This document shows positions 8,957-20,844 of a DNA stretch of 64,000 bases, piece after piece. A program made the position numbers and the translations under genes. Numbering within the stretch: the stretch's first letter is position 1; each line of letters starts with the position of its first letter. The DNA is from Moraxella osloensis (GTDB lineage: Bacteria; Pseudomonadota; Gammaproteobacteria; Pseudomonadales; Moraxellaceae). The notes under the pieces were generated by a model. That model worked only from the letters and a program-made list of their open reading frames with translations. It was not told the origin of the DNA and did no database searches. The DNA is taken from assembly GCF_001553955.1 (NCBI RefSeq), contig NZ_CP014234.1, forward strand, positions 2,170,001 through 2,234,000. Direction: 5' to 3'.

Positions 8957-11329
8957 ATGAATTTTAATGCCTATCCATTTCGAACTTCAACGTCTAAGCT
9001 AGCGGTAGCGATGAGTGCGATGTTAGTATCTAGCAGCGTGTTTGCAGCTGATACCATTAGAAATATCTCGGTTACCACGCCGAGCGCTATGTTAACAGAA
9101 CTCAATATCGACTTTGCTAATAGTGCTGTGACGCCGACGGCTTATGAACTTACTTCACCCACACGACTGGTGTTGGATTTCCCCAATGTAAATAATCAAA
9201 TTGCATCACGGATGCAAACTTATAACAAAGGCTATGTCAACAATGTCACCACGCTGACCAATGACAGTATGACACGTATGATTATTGAGTTGTCAAATCA
9301 AGCGACCTATAGTACGCGTGTGGTCAATAATCGCCTCGTGGTCTCCATACAGCCGAAGGGAAGCACCCCTGCAGTAACCACCCCTGCAATAACCACCCCT
9401 GCAATAACCACCGTAGCTACCAATCCAGCAATCGTTACACCTGTGGTGACTAGCCCTGTGGTTGAGAATCAGCCTGCTGTCGTCGTGACTGAACCTGTGC
9501 CTGCCCCTGTGATTGTCACGCCGCCGCCTGTGGTCGTGCAAACGCCGCCACCTGTTGCCGTCGTGACCCAAACACCAAAAGTCGCCCCACCCGCCAATAC
9601 CATGGTAGTCAAAGTCAATCCTTTATTAAATCCTGCTGCCGCCGTTGTTCAACAATACAACTATGATGGCCTAGCGGCGATTAATTTTAATGGCACCTCG
9701 AACGGCGGCGGTAATGTTAGCATTAATTTGGTGAATGACAGCATCCCTGTGGATGTGCAGCGCATGGGTGATGAATTAGTCATTCGTCTGACAGGCGCTA
9801 CCATTCCAAGTCGCCTACAAAAACAAATGACCGTGGGTAATGGCTTGGTGCGTGATGTTATCGCAACCAACCAAGGACGCAATGGCGTGATTCGTATTAC
9901 CATGACAGGCGATTATGACTATAAAGCCTTTCAAACAGGTAATCAGCTAAATATCAATATCGATCCCCCCAAACGTCTGCGCGAGCCGACCATTGAAGAA
10001 CGTACCTACAGCGGCGCGCCTTTATCACTAGAGTTTCAAGATGTCAGCGTGCGGACGATTTTAGAAGTGTTGGCACAACATACCAATACCAACATCGTTG
10101 CCAGTGACAGCGTCAGTGGTAATATTACCTTGCGTCTGATTAACGTGCCTTGGGATCAAGCCTTAGACATTATCCTAAAAAGTAAAAATTTGGATAAACG
10201 GGTTAATGGCAATGTAATTTGGGTGGCACCCGCGGCAGAACTTGCCAAACAAGAAGCCGATGAGTTAAAAGCGCAACAAGAGAAAAAAGTATTAGACCCC
10301 CTGCGTACCGAATATATTCGACTCAACTATGCCAAAGCAGAAAATGTACGAACACTGATTGAAGCAGGTAGAGCAACATCCGATCGTTCGAGCGGCAGTA
10401 CCTCACTGTTAACAGACAGAGGTACAGTCACAATCGATAACCGAACCAACACCTTGATTGTTAAAGACACCGCTGAAACCATCAGCAACATCCGTGATTT
10501 GATTAGTAAAATCGATATCGCTGTCAAACAAGTGATGATTGAAGCCCGCATTGTGAGTGCGACAGACACCTTTAGTAAAGAACTTGGGGTGAAATGGGGC
10601 ATTTTATCGCAAGGCGCGGCAAGTAATCGTAACCTGCTGGTGGGCGGTAATTTAAGTACCATTGATAAACTTAAGACTTATACCACGGCTACAAATGCCG
10701 ATGGTACTACCTATCCAGTCTATAGCGGTCTCACTGCCGCTAATAACCTTAGCGTCAATCTAGGCGCAGCTAACCCTGCAGGACAAATTGCCTTTGGCTT
10801 GTTGAGCATTTCAGATTTACTATTAGATTTAGAATTGTCAGCCATGCAAGCGGATAACAAAGGCGAAGTCATCTCCAGTCCAAAAATTTTGACCTCTGAT
10901 AAACAAACTGCAAAAGTTTTATCAGGGACGAAAATACCCTTCAAAAAGGATACTTCTAGTGGAGCAACAGCTATTGAATGGATTGATGCTGCACTCGTTT
11001 TAGAAGTTACACCAAATATTACTCCTGAAGGTCGTATAGGGATGGCACTAAATATTGAAAATGGTAGTCCTACATCCAGCCCAACGGGTGAATTAGCTGT
11101 AAATTTAGATTCTATTAAAACTGATGTTGTAGTGGATGATGGTCAGACAGTCGTACTGGGCGGTGTATTTAAAAATACTGCATCGAATGGGGTTACTAAA
11201 GTTCCATTCTTAGGCGATTTACCGTATGTTGATCGCTTTTTCAAAAGAGATGTGAAATTAAATAACAAGCAAGAATTATTGATTTTTGTGACCCCAAAAT
11301 TGGTGAATGACACAGGTCGTATCAATTAA
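8957..11329 (+). CDS. pilQ: Type IV pilus secretin PilQ
   Basis: Outer-membrane secretin (790 residues) that forms the gated channel for the pilus fibre. The signal peptide is cleaved after SSSVFA (residue 30). Then come two AMIN peptidoglycan-binding domains (about 35-130 and 240-335), separated by a Pro/Val/Thr-rich linker; an STN/N0 domain (about 350-420, LSLEFQDVSVRTILEVLAQH); an N1 domain; and the C-terminal secretin barrel (about 510-785) ending GQTVVLGGVFKN and KQELLIFVTPKLV. The linker contains a threefold 15-bp tandem repeat. Last gene of pilMNOPQ; aroK follows after about 107 bases. Confidence 0.97.
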   Translation: MNFNAYPFRTSTSKLAVAMSAMLVSSSVFAADTIRNISVTTPSAMLTELNIDFANSAVTPTAYELTSPTRLVLDFPNVNNQIASRMQTYNKGYVNNVTTLTNDSMTRMIIELSNQATYSTRVVNNRLVVSIQPKGSTPAVTTPAITTPAITTVATNPAIVTPVVTSPVVENQPAVVVTEPVPAPVIVTPPPVVVQTPPPVAVVTQTPKVAPPANTMVVKVNPLLNPAAAVVQQYNYDGLAAINFNGTSNGGGNVSINLVNDSIPVDVQRMGDELVIRLTGATIPSRLQKQMTVGNGLVRDVIATNQGRNGVIRITMTGDYDYKAFQTGNQLNINIDPPKRLREPTIEERTYSGAPLSLEFQDVSVRTILEVLAQHTNTNIVASDSVSGNITLRLINVPWDQALDIILKSKNLDKRVNGNVIWVAPAAELAKQEADELKAQQEKKVLDPLRTEYIRLNYAKAENVRTLIEAGRATSDRSSGSTSLLTDRGTVTIDNRTNTLIVKDTAETISNIRDLISKIDIAVKQVMIEARIVSATDTFSKELGVKWGILSQGAASNRNLLVGGNLSTIDKLKTYTTATNADGTTYPVYSGLTAANNLSVNLGAANPAGQIAFGLLSISDLLLDLELSAMQADNKGEVISSPKILTSDKQTAKVLSGTKIPFKKDTSSGATAIEWIDAALVLEVTPNITPEGRIGMALNIENGSPTSSPTGELAVNLDSIKTDVVVDDGQTVVLGGVFKNTASNGVTKVPFLGDLPYVDRFFKRDVKLNNKQELLIFVTPKLVNDTGRIN
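9365..9409. repeat. In-frame 15-bp triple repeat in pilQ
   Basis: ACCCCTGCARTAACC occurs three times in tandem and encodes T-P-A-(V/I)-T repeats in the linker between the two AMIN domains. Slippage would change linker length by five residues without a frameshift. Confidence 0.95.
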
Positions 11330-11380
11330 TTGACAACCCAACAGACGTTTTGCATAACAAAATAGTCTTATAGCGCATTG

Positions 11381-11429
11381 CCACAAATCACAGTATAATG
11401 TTTTCAATATATTATAGAGTGATTTGTGG
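11381..11429. promoter_or_regulatory. Perfect 11-bp inverted repeat around a TATAAT box before aroK
   Basis: CCACAAATCAC (11381-11391) and GTGATTTGTGG (11419-11429) are exact reverse complements separated by 27 bases. The spacer begins with TATAAT (11394-11399), a consensus -10 box, although no good -35 element sits 17 bases before it. It may be an operator or a leader hairpin. Confidence 0.6.
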
Positions 11430-11436
11430 TTTTTTT

Positions 11437-11973
11437 ATGGAGTGTAATCAACCTAAGCCGTTAATTATTTTGATTGGCCCGATGGGTGCGGGTAAGACCA
11501 CAATTGGTAAACTGTTGGCGCAGCAACTTGGGTTTACGTTTTATGACAGTGATCAGGAAATAGAACGCGTCTCGGGCGCAAGTATTAGCTGGATTTTTGA
11601 AAAAGAGGGTGAAGTAGGGTTTCGTCAACGCGAAACACGTGTACTTGATAAACTAACCCAGCTCGATCATGTCGTACTAGCCACAGGCGGCGGGGCAGTT
11701 ACTATCGCCGAAAATCACCATTTTTTAAAACGGGGTATAATCATCTATTTGCGGGCAGAAGTTGACATTCAGTATGAACGCACTTGTCGTGACCGCAACC
11801 GTCCGTTATTACAAATAGACAATCCTAAGCAAAAGCTAACCGAACTGTTTTGTAAACGTGACCCAATTTATCAGCAGCTTGCCGACATCACCATTGTTAC
11901 GGGTCACAGTTCCCCAAAAAAAATGGTGCATGACATTTTGCTGCAATTGCAAGACGCCAATATAACCGTCTAA
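11437..11973 (+). CDS. aroK: Shikimate kinase
   Basis: Phosphorylates shikimate at the 3-hydroxyl with ATP in the chorismate pathway (cytoplasm). The P-loop GPMGAGKTT is at residues 14-22 of the 178-residue form; substrate-binding Asp in FYDSDQEIE, the ATGGGAV segment and the lid arginines in CRDRNRPLL are all present. I chose the ATG giving MECNQPK; an in-frame ATG 39 bases upstream (11398) would add 13 hydrophobic residues not expected in AroK and would start inside the probable promoter. aroB follows 68 bases later, as in most gammaproteobacteria. Confidence 0.95.
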   Translation: MECNQPKPLIILIGPMGAGKTTIGKLLAQQLGFTFYDSDQEIERVSGASISWIFEKEGEVGFRQRETRVLDKLTQLDHVVLATGGGAVTIAENHHFLKRGIIIYLRAEVDIQYERTCRDRNRPLLQIDNPKQKLTELFCKRDPIYQQLADITIVTGHSSPKKMVHDILLQLQDANITV

Positions 11974-12041
11974 ATGTAGCACTCCCGATATGACAAGCTA
12001 ATTGATGACAACCCAATAGATGACAAAAAGATAATATTGAT

Positions 12042-13139
12042 ATGAGTACTGCCATGCGCCGTGAGTTAATTGTCCATACACGTTCACACGACTATCCCAT
12101 TTTTATTGGGGAAAATCTCATCGAAACCTTTGATTTTGCTGACTATATTGGCGGCAAACAAATATTGGTTGTCACCAATGAGACAGTTGCACCCTTATAT
12201 CTTGACAAGCTCGTCGCACGTCTGCCTGCCGATAAACTCATTAAAACTTGTATTTTACCGGATGGTGAGCAATATAAAACCCAGCAAAGCATTGATAGTA
12301 TTTATGATCAGTTGATGGAAAATCACTTTAACCGTGACTGTACGCTGATAGCCCTTGGCGGTGGCGTCATTGGTGATATGGTGGGTTTTGCGGCAGCAAG
12401 TTTTATGCGCGGTGTCGATTTTATCCAAATTCCCACAACTTTGTTATCGCAAGTGGATTCTAGCGTGGGCGGCAAAACAGGCATCAATCATCGCTTGGGC
12501 AAAAATATGATTGGCGCGTTTTGGCAGCCGCGTCTTGTTTTGGCAGATATGACCACCTTAAAAACCTTGCCACCGCGTGAATTGTCAGCAGGGTTGGCGG
12601 AAGTCATTAAATACGCGTTAATCGGCGATGTGGCGTTTTTGGCCTGGCTTGAAACCCATATGACATCGTTACGCGCGCTCGATTTGAACTTGTTAGCCCA
12701 AGCCGTACTGATTTCTTGCCAGCATAAAGCGGATATTGTGGCGCAAGATGAGTTTGAAGCCAATAAGCGTGCGCTGCTTAATTTTGGTCATACCTTTGGT
12801 CATGTGATTGAAACGCATGAAGGTTATGGCAATTGGCTGCATGGTGAAGCAGTCGCGGTAGGCATGATTCAAGCGATGCAGTTGTCACAAAAACAAGGGT
12901 GGCTTAGCGCGGACGATGTTGACAGAGCCAGCTCTTTAATCGCTCGTGCTGATTTACCCACCCATCCGCCAGCCATTAAGGTGGACACAGCACTGGATTT
13001 GATGGGGCATGATAAAAAAGTCAAATCCGGCAAAATTCGTCTCGTATTACTAGAAAAATTGGGACAAGCGGTATTGACGTCAGCGTATGATCCAGCGTTA
13101 CTGATAGACGTACTGGCTTTGACTGACGAACCTAATTGA
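12042..13139 (+). CDS. aroB: 3-dehydroquinate synthase
   Basis: Converts DAHP to 3-dehydroquinate, the second step of aromatic amino acid biosynthesis, using NAD+ and a divalent metal. The 365 residues show the NAD-binding segment [20 protein letters not shown], substrate-loop [20 protein letters not shown] and the metal-ligand motifs HTFGHVIE and [10 protein letters not shown]. Length and order match the family. It lies between aroK and a SPOR-domain gene, matching the E. coli aroK-aroB-damX order. Confidence 0.97.
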   Translation: MSTAMRRELIVHTRSHDYPIFIGENLIETFDFADYIGGKQILVVTNETVAPLYLDKLVARLPADKLIKTCILPDGEQYKTQQSIDSIYDQLMENHFNRDCTLIALGGGVIGDMVGFAAASFMRGVDFIQIPTTLLSQVDSSVGGKTGINHRLGKNMIGAFWQPRLVLADMTTLKTLPPRELSAGLAEVIKYALIGDVAFLAWLETHMTSLRALDLNLLAQAVLISCQHKADIVAQDEFEANKRALLNFGHTFGHVIETHEGYGNWLHGEAVAVGMIQAMQLSQKQGWLSADDVDRASSLIARADLPTHPPAIKVDTALDLMGHDKKVKSGKIRLVLLEKLGQAVLTSAYDPALLIDVLALTDEPN

Positions 13140-13208
13140 TATAAATTTTATAGATGGGTTAAAGCGTCATAGCGGGCGTTAACCTTACCTCAGACAGAAG
13201 GTTGTTTT

Positions 13209-14192
13209 ATGGTGCATTCTTTATCTACGCTGTATCGTTCATGGGCATTTAAAGTGACCACTTGGCTGATTTTAGCGGCGATTGCAGGCGGCTTGACGGT
13301 CATGGTGTGGATTGCCTCTGCGGTAAAGCCTGCCAAAAGTGCGGTGAAAGCGGCGAGTAATGCCAATCAAAATCAAGATCCCACCGCGCTACTATTGGTA
13401 AAACCACCTGAAGAGCTTCATACCGAAGTTAGACCCATCAAATTTGATGCGGTGATTCGTGATATGCGCAACTATCCCAAAGAATTTAAGGACAGTCGCT
13501 TTATCAAGGCCAATAACGGTAAATGGACAGTTCAAGTCATGAACGTGGTGGAGCACGAAGTGGTCACCGATTACCTAAATAGCCGTGACGATCGTGATAA
13601 ATTTAATTATTTTCGTATCGTCGATGCCCATAACCAAAAACGCTTTGTTGTCACCTATGGCGTATTTGGCTCAGTACAAGAAGCGGTTGGTGCGGCAAAA
13701 GTTGTGAATTTTAATTTGCCAAAAGATGTCAAAGCATTTCCTGAAGAATTTAAAGTGTATGCCCCACAAATGGATGAATATGAAGTCACGCCGCCCCTTC
13801 GTGATGTCGGTAAGACAGCCGCGCGAGAAGTCAAACTAAACGCCACACCAAAATTATTGCCCGCACCAAAAGCTAAAGTTGAACGGCAACCACAAGCTGC
13901 GACCCCCACAGCAGCAGAACCAAAACGCGTAGCACCAAAAACCAGCATTGAAAAGTCAGTCAATCCGCAAGAGACCCTTTCTATTCAAGAAGGTAAAGTG
14001 ATTGCTGAAAGCAACAGTAACGACTCAAATACCACCCGTTCAGAACCAAAAGTTATCAATAGCAAGAATGATAATGCGGACGTTAAACCCAAACAAACCC
14101 ACAGCAAGCCGTCTGAAGAAAAGCAAAAATCCAAAGATGCCTCAAAGGATAGCATGGGCGAGTTAATCAAGCAGAAGTCCCAAGCTAACTAG
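13209..14192 (+). CDS. DamX-like SPOR-domain membrane protein
   Basis: A 327-residue bitopic protein with one N-terminal membrane helix (about 16-38). The region about 85-175 (WTVQVMNVVEHEVVTDYLNS, RFVVTYGVFGSVQEAVGAAK, NLPKDVKAFPEEFKVY) has the pattern of a SPOR domain: W-x-V-Q-V strand, Y-G-x-F-x-S turn, A-x-x-A helix, then LP. SPOR domains bind denuded septal glycan. A long disordered Pro/Ala/Lys/Ser-rich tail follows, so the SPOR region is central, unlike E. coli DamX where it is C-terminal. Position after aroB supports a DamX-type division role; the exact function is inferred. Confidence 0.72.
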   Translation: MVHSLSTLYRSWAFKVTTWLILAAIAGGLTVMVWIASAVKPAKSAVKAASNANQNQDPTALLLVKPPEELHTEVRPIKFDAVIRDMRNYPKEFKDSRFIKANNGKWTVQVMNVVEHEVVTDYLNSRDDRDKFNYFRIVDAHNQKRFVVTYGVFGSVQEAVGAAKVVNFNLPKDVKAFPEEFKVYAPQMDEYEVTPPLRDVGKTAAREVKLNATPKLLPAPKAKVERQPQAATPTAAEPKRVAPKTSIEKSVNPQETLSIQEGKVIAESNSNDSNTTRSEPKVINSKNDNADVKPKQTHSKPSEEKQKSKDASKDSMGELIKQKSQAN

Positions 14193-14245
14193 TGACTTTA
14201 GATGAATTGGTTAGTTTTGGGGTTCAAATAACAGTGGATTTTTTT

Positions 14246-14285
14246 ACCCTTTTTCGTTAATATAACGAAGGGTATCATTTTTATT
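14246..14285 (+). terminator. Probable terminator of the aroK-aroB-SPOR transcript
   Basis: ACCCTT-TTT-CGTTA pairs with TAACGAAGGGT leaving a 3-base bulge, then a T-rich stretch. It lies between the SPOR gene and gltB. Confidence 0.65.
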
Positions 14286-14414
14286 TCTTATGGTACATAT
14301 AGATAACAAACATGACGGTTATCTATTCCAATCTTTTATGATTCAATAGCAAACATTGCACATATTTATAGTATGCCCATTTCTTTGCTACCAGCTTGTT
14401 AAGGGAACACGCTT

Positions 14415-17400
14415 ATGTCTTCAAATCAGTATTCAGATCAGCATAATCTTTACCAACCCGATGTGTTCAAAGACAACTGTGGGTTTGGTTTGATTGCGCA
14501 TACCCATGGTGAAGCTAGTCATGACTTAGTGCAAACAGCGATTCATAGTTTAAGCTGTATGACCCACCGCGGTGGCGTGGCAGCCGATGGTAAGACAGGC
14601 GATGGTTGTGGTCTATTGATTGCGACGCCCAAAGTGTTTTTTAAAAAAATCGCATCAGACAATGGCTTTACCCTAAACGAAATTTTTGCCGTCGGCACGG
14701 TATTTGTTAACCTCGACAAAGCATTAGCACAGCATAGCCAAGATACACTAAGCCAAGCGATTGAAGCACAAGGTTTGCTAGTCGCTGGCTGGCGTGATGT
14801 GCCGGTTGATTTAAGTATCGTCGGTGACATTGCCCGTGAATCACTCCCAGGTTTTAAACAAATTTTAGTTAATTGCCCAATCAATATGGACGAGGCAACC
14901 TTTAACCGTAAATTATTCGTTGCACGCCGCAAAGCAGAAATCGAACTGAAAGATGACCCGTTGTTTTATGTGACGTCATTGACCTCACAAGTGGTTATCT
15001 ATAAAGGCTTAGTCATGCCTGCTGATTTGCCCGCGTTCTTCTTGGATTTGCAAGACGAACGTTTGGCGTCACACATTGTGGTATTCCACCAACGTTTCTC
15101 AACCAATACCCTGCCAAGATGGCCACTCGCCCAGCCTTTTCGCTATCTTGCCCACAATGGTGAATTAAACACGATTGACGGTAACCGTGACTGGGCAGTC
15201 GCTCGTACGCCAAAATTTGTCACTGATTTGATTCCAGAGCTGCAACAATTACAGCCACTCGTCAACCGTGTGGGCTCTGACTCATCAAGCTTAGACAATA
15301 TGCTTGAGGTACTGGTGTCAGGGGGTATGGATTTATTTCGTGCGCTTTCTATCCTCGTGCCACCCGCTTGGCAAAATGTTGACACCATGGACATGGATTT
15401 ACGCGCGTTTTATGAGTTTTACTCACAGCATATGGAAGCGTGGGATGGTCCAGCCGGTCTAGTCATCCAAGATGGTCGCTATGCGGTTTGTATGCTTGAC
15501 CGCAATGGTTTACGTCCATCACGTTGGGTGACTACCAAAAATGGCTATATCACCGTGGCGTCTGAAATCGGTACTTGGGATTATCAGCCTGAAGACGTGA
15601 TTGCTAAAGGTCGCGTCGGACCGGGTCAAATGCTAGTGATTGACACTGAAACTGGTAACATCATGGACACCAAAGCAGTGGGTCGTCAGCTGAAAAAAGC
15701 CCACCCATATCGCCTATGGTTACGTGAAAATGCGGTACGTCTACGAGATGATGAGCAGCTAGAAGAAAAAGCTTACGAGCAACGTGAAACAGGCGAGAAC
15801 CTGTTAGCGCTGCAAAAAATGTTTCATATCACCAATGAAGAACGCACAGAAATTATCCGTCCTTCAGCCGAAAACGGTCAAGAAGCCGTTGGCTCAATGG
15901 GCGATGACACCCCAATGGCGGTACTATCGAAACAAGTTCGTCACGTGGCTGATTTCTTCCGTCAACAATTTGCTCAGGTGACCAATCCACCAATCGATCC
16001 GCTGCGCGAAGCGATTGTCATGTCATTGGAAACTTGTTTGGGTAGCGAAAAAAATATTTTTGAACCCACGCCAGACCACGCCAACCGTATCGTGTTGTCA
16101 TCGCCTGTGTTGTCATCGAGCAAAATGATGCAACTACGCAGCGTCACCAAACCAGGGTTTGAAATTGAAACCATTGATTTGAATTATGATGAATCAATGG
16201 CATTAGAAGATGCCATCAGACACATCTGTGAGCAAGCTGCCCAAGCCGTACGCGCAGGTAAAGTATTGATTGTATTATCTGACCGCAATATCGAAAAAGG
16301 TAAAGTACCTGCCAATGCCATTATGGTGACAGGTGCGGTGCATCATCACTTGATTAATGTGGGTTTACGCGCAGATGCCAACTTAATCATCGAAACAGGT
16401 TTGGTACGTGATTCGCACCAATTAGCGGTCTTGATAGGGTTTGGGGCTACCGCGGTTTATCCCTACTTGGCTTACAATGTGATTGCAGACTTGGTCGATA
16501 AAGGCGACTTGCTCGGTGACCCGCTGTACGCCAAAAACAACTTCCGCAAAAGCTTGGATAAAGGCTTATTAAAAATCCTATCAAAAATGGGTATTTCGAC
16601 TGTCTCTTCTTATCGCGGCGCGCAATTGTTTGAAGCCGTGGGTTTATCAGAAGAAGTGGTTGAGCTTTGTTTTACTGGGGTTGAAAGCCGTATCTCAGGT
16701 GCTACGTTTGACGATTTGGCGATTGACCAACAAATCTTGGCAAAAAATGCCTTTACCAAACGTGTACCGCTTGACCAAGGTGGCTTGTTAAAATTCGTCT
16801 TTAACAAAGAATACCACGCCTTCAACCCAGATGTAATTCAAGCGCTACATAAAGCGGTACGCACGGGCGACTACGACAATTACAAAGAATATGCGTCGAT
16901 TGTCAACAAACGACCCGTAGCAACGTTACGTGATTTGCTGCAGTTAGATACCAGCAAATCCATCAGTGTTGATGACGTTGAGCCTATTGAACAAATCCTA
17001 AAACGCTTTGACTCAGCAGGTATGTCATTAGGCGCCTTGTCGCCAGAGGCACACGAGGCGATTGCAACCGCGATGAACACGATTGGCGGACGTTCAAACT
17101 CGGGTGAGGGCGGTGAAGATCCCACACGTTATGGCACGATTCGTAACTCAAAAATCAAACAAGTCGCCTCAGGTCGTTTCGGGGTCACACCGGCTTACTT
17201 GCGTTCTGCAGAAGTGATGCAGATTAAAATCGCGCAGGGGGCAAAACCCGGTGAAGGCGGTCAGTTACCCGGTGGTAAAGTAAATAGCTTAATTGCGCGT
17301 TTGCGTTACTCAGTGCCAGGTGTGACCTTGATTTCACCACCACCGCATCATGATATTTATTCGATTGAAGACTTGGCGCAGCTAATTTTTGACTTAAAAC

Positions 17401-18884
17401 AAGTCAATCCAAACGCGCTTGTATCAGTCAAATTGGTGTCGCGTCCAGGTGTAGGCACTATTGCAACGGGTGTGGCAAAAGCGTATGCCGATTTGATTAC
17501 CATTTCAGGGTATGATGGTGGTACCGCAGCGTCACCTTTGTCGTCAATTCACTATGCAGGCTCGCCTTGGGAGCTAGGTTTATCTGAAGCGCACCAATCG
17601 CTTCGTGTAAACGGGTTACGTCATAAAGTACGCGTGCAAACAGATGGTGGTTTAAAAACGGGTTTAGACGTAGTAAAAGCGGCAATATTGGGGGCAGAAA
17701 GCTTTGGTTTTGGTACCACGCCGATGATTGCCGTGGGCTGTAAATACTTGCGTATCTGTCACTTAAACAACTGCCCAACGGGGGTGGCAACGCAAAAATC
17801 AGAACTGCGCGATGAGCATTTTATCGGTGAAGCTGACATGCTGATTAATTTCTTTAGATTTGTGGCACAAGAAACCCGTGAATGGTTGGCGGCATTGGGC
17901 GTGCGCTCAATGGAAGAGCTTGTGGGTCGTACCGACTTGCTATCAGTCATGTCAGGCACCACCAACAAACAACAACACCTAAACTTAGCGCCGCTATTAT
18001 TTACCCATAGCAAAGCCGATGGCAAACCACAAACCTGCCAAGTTGCGCGCAATGAGCCATTTGACAAAGGCTTGCTGGCTGAACAAATGGTGATCGATAT
18101 GATGGATACCATCAAATCAGCCAAAGGCGGTGACTTTAGCTATCGTATTGGCAACTGTGACCGTTCCATCGGTGCGCGTATCTCAGGGGAGATTGCTGCG
18201 CTACATGGCAACAATGGTATGGCAAGCGCGCCAATCAACTTACACTTAACCGGCACTGCGGGTCAAAGTTTAGGTGTCTGGAATGCAGGCGGCTTAAACA
18301 TTAAGCTTGAAGGCGATGCCAACGACTACGTCGGTAAAGGCATGGCAGGGGGTGAAATCGTGATTTACCCACCAAAAGGCTCGACGTTTGCTAGCCAGCA
18401 AACCGCTATCATCGGTAACACCTGCTTGTATGGTGCCACAGGCGGTCATCTATATGCGGCAGGTACCGCAGGTGAACGTTTTGCGGTTCGTAATTCAGGT
18501 TGTTTTGCGGTGGTTGAAGGTACCGGCGACCACTGCTGTGAATACATGACGGGTGGGGTAGTGACGGTTTTAGGTAAAACAGGGCTGAACTTCGGTGCTG
18601 GCATGACAGGCGGTTTTGCTTACGTGCTTGACTTAGATGGCGATTTCTTTGACCGTTGTAACCATGAGCTTATCGATATGCATCGTATTTCAAGTGAGCA
18701 AACAGAAAATCACCGTATCAACTTGATGTCGATTATCAAAACTCACGTGGCAAAAACAGGTAGCCAATGGGGTCAAACCATCCTTGACGACTTTGAGCAT
18801 TATGTTCGTAAGTTCTATTTGGTCAAACCAAAAGCCGCGAACATTACTTCGCTACTAAAAACGACCATGGCAGACCCACAATAA
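14415..18884 (+). CDS. gltB: Glutamate synthase (NADPH) large subunit
   Basis: Large subunit of GOGAT (1489 residues), which transfers the glutamine amide to 2-oxoglutarate to give two glutamates. The N-terminal nucleophile is Cys22 ([10 protein letters not shown]), implying removal of a 21-residue propeptide. The class II amidotransferase domain extends to about 430 ([13 protein letters not shown] motifs), then a central domain, an FMN/synthase domain (about 830-1220) with the 3Fe-4S cysteines in [15 protein letters not shown], and a C-terminal glycine-rich beta-helix. The small subunit gltD follows. An AAGG site precedes the ATG. Confidence 0.98.
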   Translation: MSSNQYSDQHNLYQPDVFKDNCGFGLIAHTHGEASHDLVQTAIHSLSCMTHRGGVAADGKTGDGCGLLIATPKVFFKKIASDNGFTLNEIFAVGTVFVNLDKALAQHSQDTLSQAIEAQGLLVAGWRDVPVDLSIVGDIARESLPGFKQILVNCPINMDEATFNRKLFVARRKAEIELKDDPLFYVTSLTSQVVIYKGLVMPADLPAFFLDLQDERLASHIVVFHQRFSTNTLPRWPLAQPFRYLAHNGELNTIDGNRDWAVARTPKFVTDLIPELQQLQPLVNRVGSDSSSLDNMLEVLVSGGMDLFRALSILVPPAWQNVDTMDMDLRAFYEFYSQHMEAWDGPAGLVIQDGRYAVCMLDRNGLRPSRWVTTKNGYITVASEIGTWDYQPEDVIAKGRVGPGQMLVIDTETGNIMDTKAVGRQLKKAHPYRLWLRENAVRLRDDEQLEEKAYEQRETGENLLALQKMFHITNEERTEIIRPSAENGQEAVGSMGDDTPMAVLSKQVRHVADFFRQQFAQVTNPPIDPLREAIVMSLETCLGSEKNIFEPTPDHANRIVLSSPVLSSSKMMQLRSVTKPGFEIETIDLNYDESMALEDAIRHICEQAAQAVRAGKVLIVLSDRNIEKGKVPANAIMVTGAVHHHLINVGLRADANLIIETGLVRDSHQLAVLIGFGATAVYPYLAYNVIADLVDKGDLLGDPLYAKNNFRKSLDKGLLKILSKMGISTVSSYRGAQLFEAVGLSEEVVELCFTGVESRISGATFDDLAIDQQILAKNAFTKRVPLDQGGLLKFVFNKEYHAFNPDVIQALHKAVRTGDYDNYKEYASIVNKRPVATLRDLLQLDTSKSISVDDVEPIEQILKRFDSAGMSLGALSPEAHEAIATAMNTIGGRSNSGEGGEDPTRYGTIRNSKIKQVASGRFGVTPAYLRSAEVMQIKIAQGAKPGEGGQLPGGKVNSLIARLRYSVPGVTLISPPPHHDIYSIEDLAQLIFDLKQVNPNALVSVKLVSRPGVGTIATGVAKAYADLITISGYDGGTAASPLSSIHYAGSPWELGLSEAHQSLRVNGLRHKVRVQTDGGLKTGLDVVKAAILGAESFGFGTTPMIAVGCKYLRICHLNNCPTGVATQKSELRDEHFIGEADMLINFFRFVAQETREWLAALGVRSMEELVGRTDLLSVMSGTTNKQQHLNLAPLLFTHSKADGKPQTCQVARNEPFDKGLLAEQMVIDMMDTIKSAKGGDFSYRIGNCDRSIGARISGEIAALHGNNGMASAPINLHLTGTAGQSLGVWNAGGLNIKLEGDANDYVGKGMAGGEIVIYPPKGSTFASQQTAIIGNTCLYGATGGHLYAAGTAGERFAVRNSGCFAVVEGTGDHCCEYMTGGVVTVLGKTGLNFGAGMTGGFAYVLDLDGDFFDRCNHELIDMHRISSEQTENHRINLMSIIKTHVAKTGSQWGQTILDDFEHYVRKFYLVKPKAANITSLLKTTMADPQ

Positions 18885-19036
18885 GCGATTGTGTCGCATA
18901 ATTTGATGATATTGGATTGCTAAAGGTAGCGCGTGACCACCGCTCTACCTTTAACTTAAATTTTAAAAGTTCGCTGTCAAGCAGGTCGGTATACAGTGAA
19001 TCGCTGGATACCACTCACTTAGGAGCATTGCTTTAG

Positions 19037-20470
<1,434 letters not shown>

Positions 20471-20510
20471 GCATAAACCTTTTTTAGCTAAGAATTACTG
20501 TTAATTACAC

Positions 20511-20540
20511 CAAAAAACCCAATATCGATTGGGTTTTTTT
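20511..20540 (+). terminator. Intrinsic terminator after gltD
   Basis: AAAAAACCCAAT and ATTGGGTTTTTT form a perfect stem with an ATCG loop, ending in a T run. Confidence 0.92.
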
Positions 20541-20613
20541 ACAGCTAAATTTCGGTGCGTTTTTGTCCACTTTGGGCTATTATGTCGCATAAATTCATCA
20601 TACTACTAGGTCA

Positions 20614-20811
20614 ATGATATGCCATTTGCGCAGCATTTTGGTACAAAACTGGACGATTGAACATGCCAAAATCGAAATGCAGGACGGCGGGTATGGCTTT
20701 CACTGGATTTGGATTAATATCAGCAATTTATTGACCGAGAAAAAAGTGCAAGAAGTGCAACACGCTTTGTTAGCGCTACAACGCCAAAAGCCTATTATTA
20801 GCCAACCTTAA
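20614..20811 (+). CDS. Small hypothetical protein, possibly frameshifted at its 5' end
   Basis: The open frame gives a 65-residue soluble peptide whose body (IEHAKIEMQDGGYGFHWIWI and a helical end) looks like real coding sequence. The start is uncertain. The AGG at 20608-20610 is too close to the ATG at 20614 but well spaced for an overlapping ATG at 20619 in another frame, which reads MPFAQHFGTKLDD and then stops at the point where the main frame continues with NWTIEHAKIE. This suggests a one-base frameshift (mutation or sequencing error) in a gene of about 65 codons. I do not recognise the family. Confidence 0.5.
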   Translation: MICHLRSILVQNWTIEHAKIEMQDGGYGFHWIWINISNLLTEKKVQEVQHALLALQRQKPIISQP

Positions 20812-20844
20812 AACCCATCAAGCGACATTAACTTTGGATAGCCT

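Noticed and set aside
9365-9409. Possible CRISPR-like direct repeats
   Set aside because: Contiguous 15-bp coding repeats without spacers.
9293-9571. His/Arg-rich 92-codon minus-strand frame
   Set aside because: Antisense of the Pro/Val/Thr-rich PilQ linker; composition is explained by codon shadowing.
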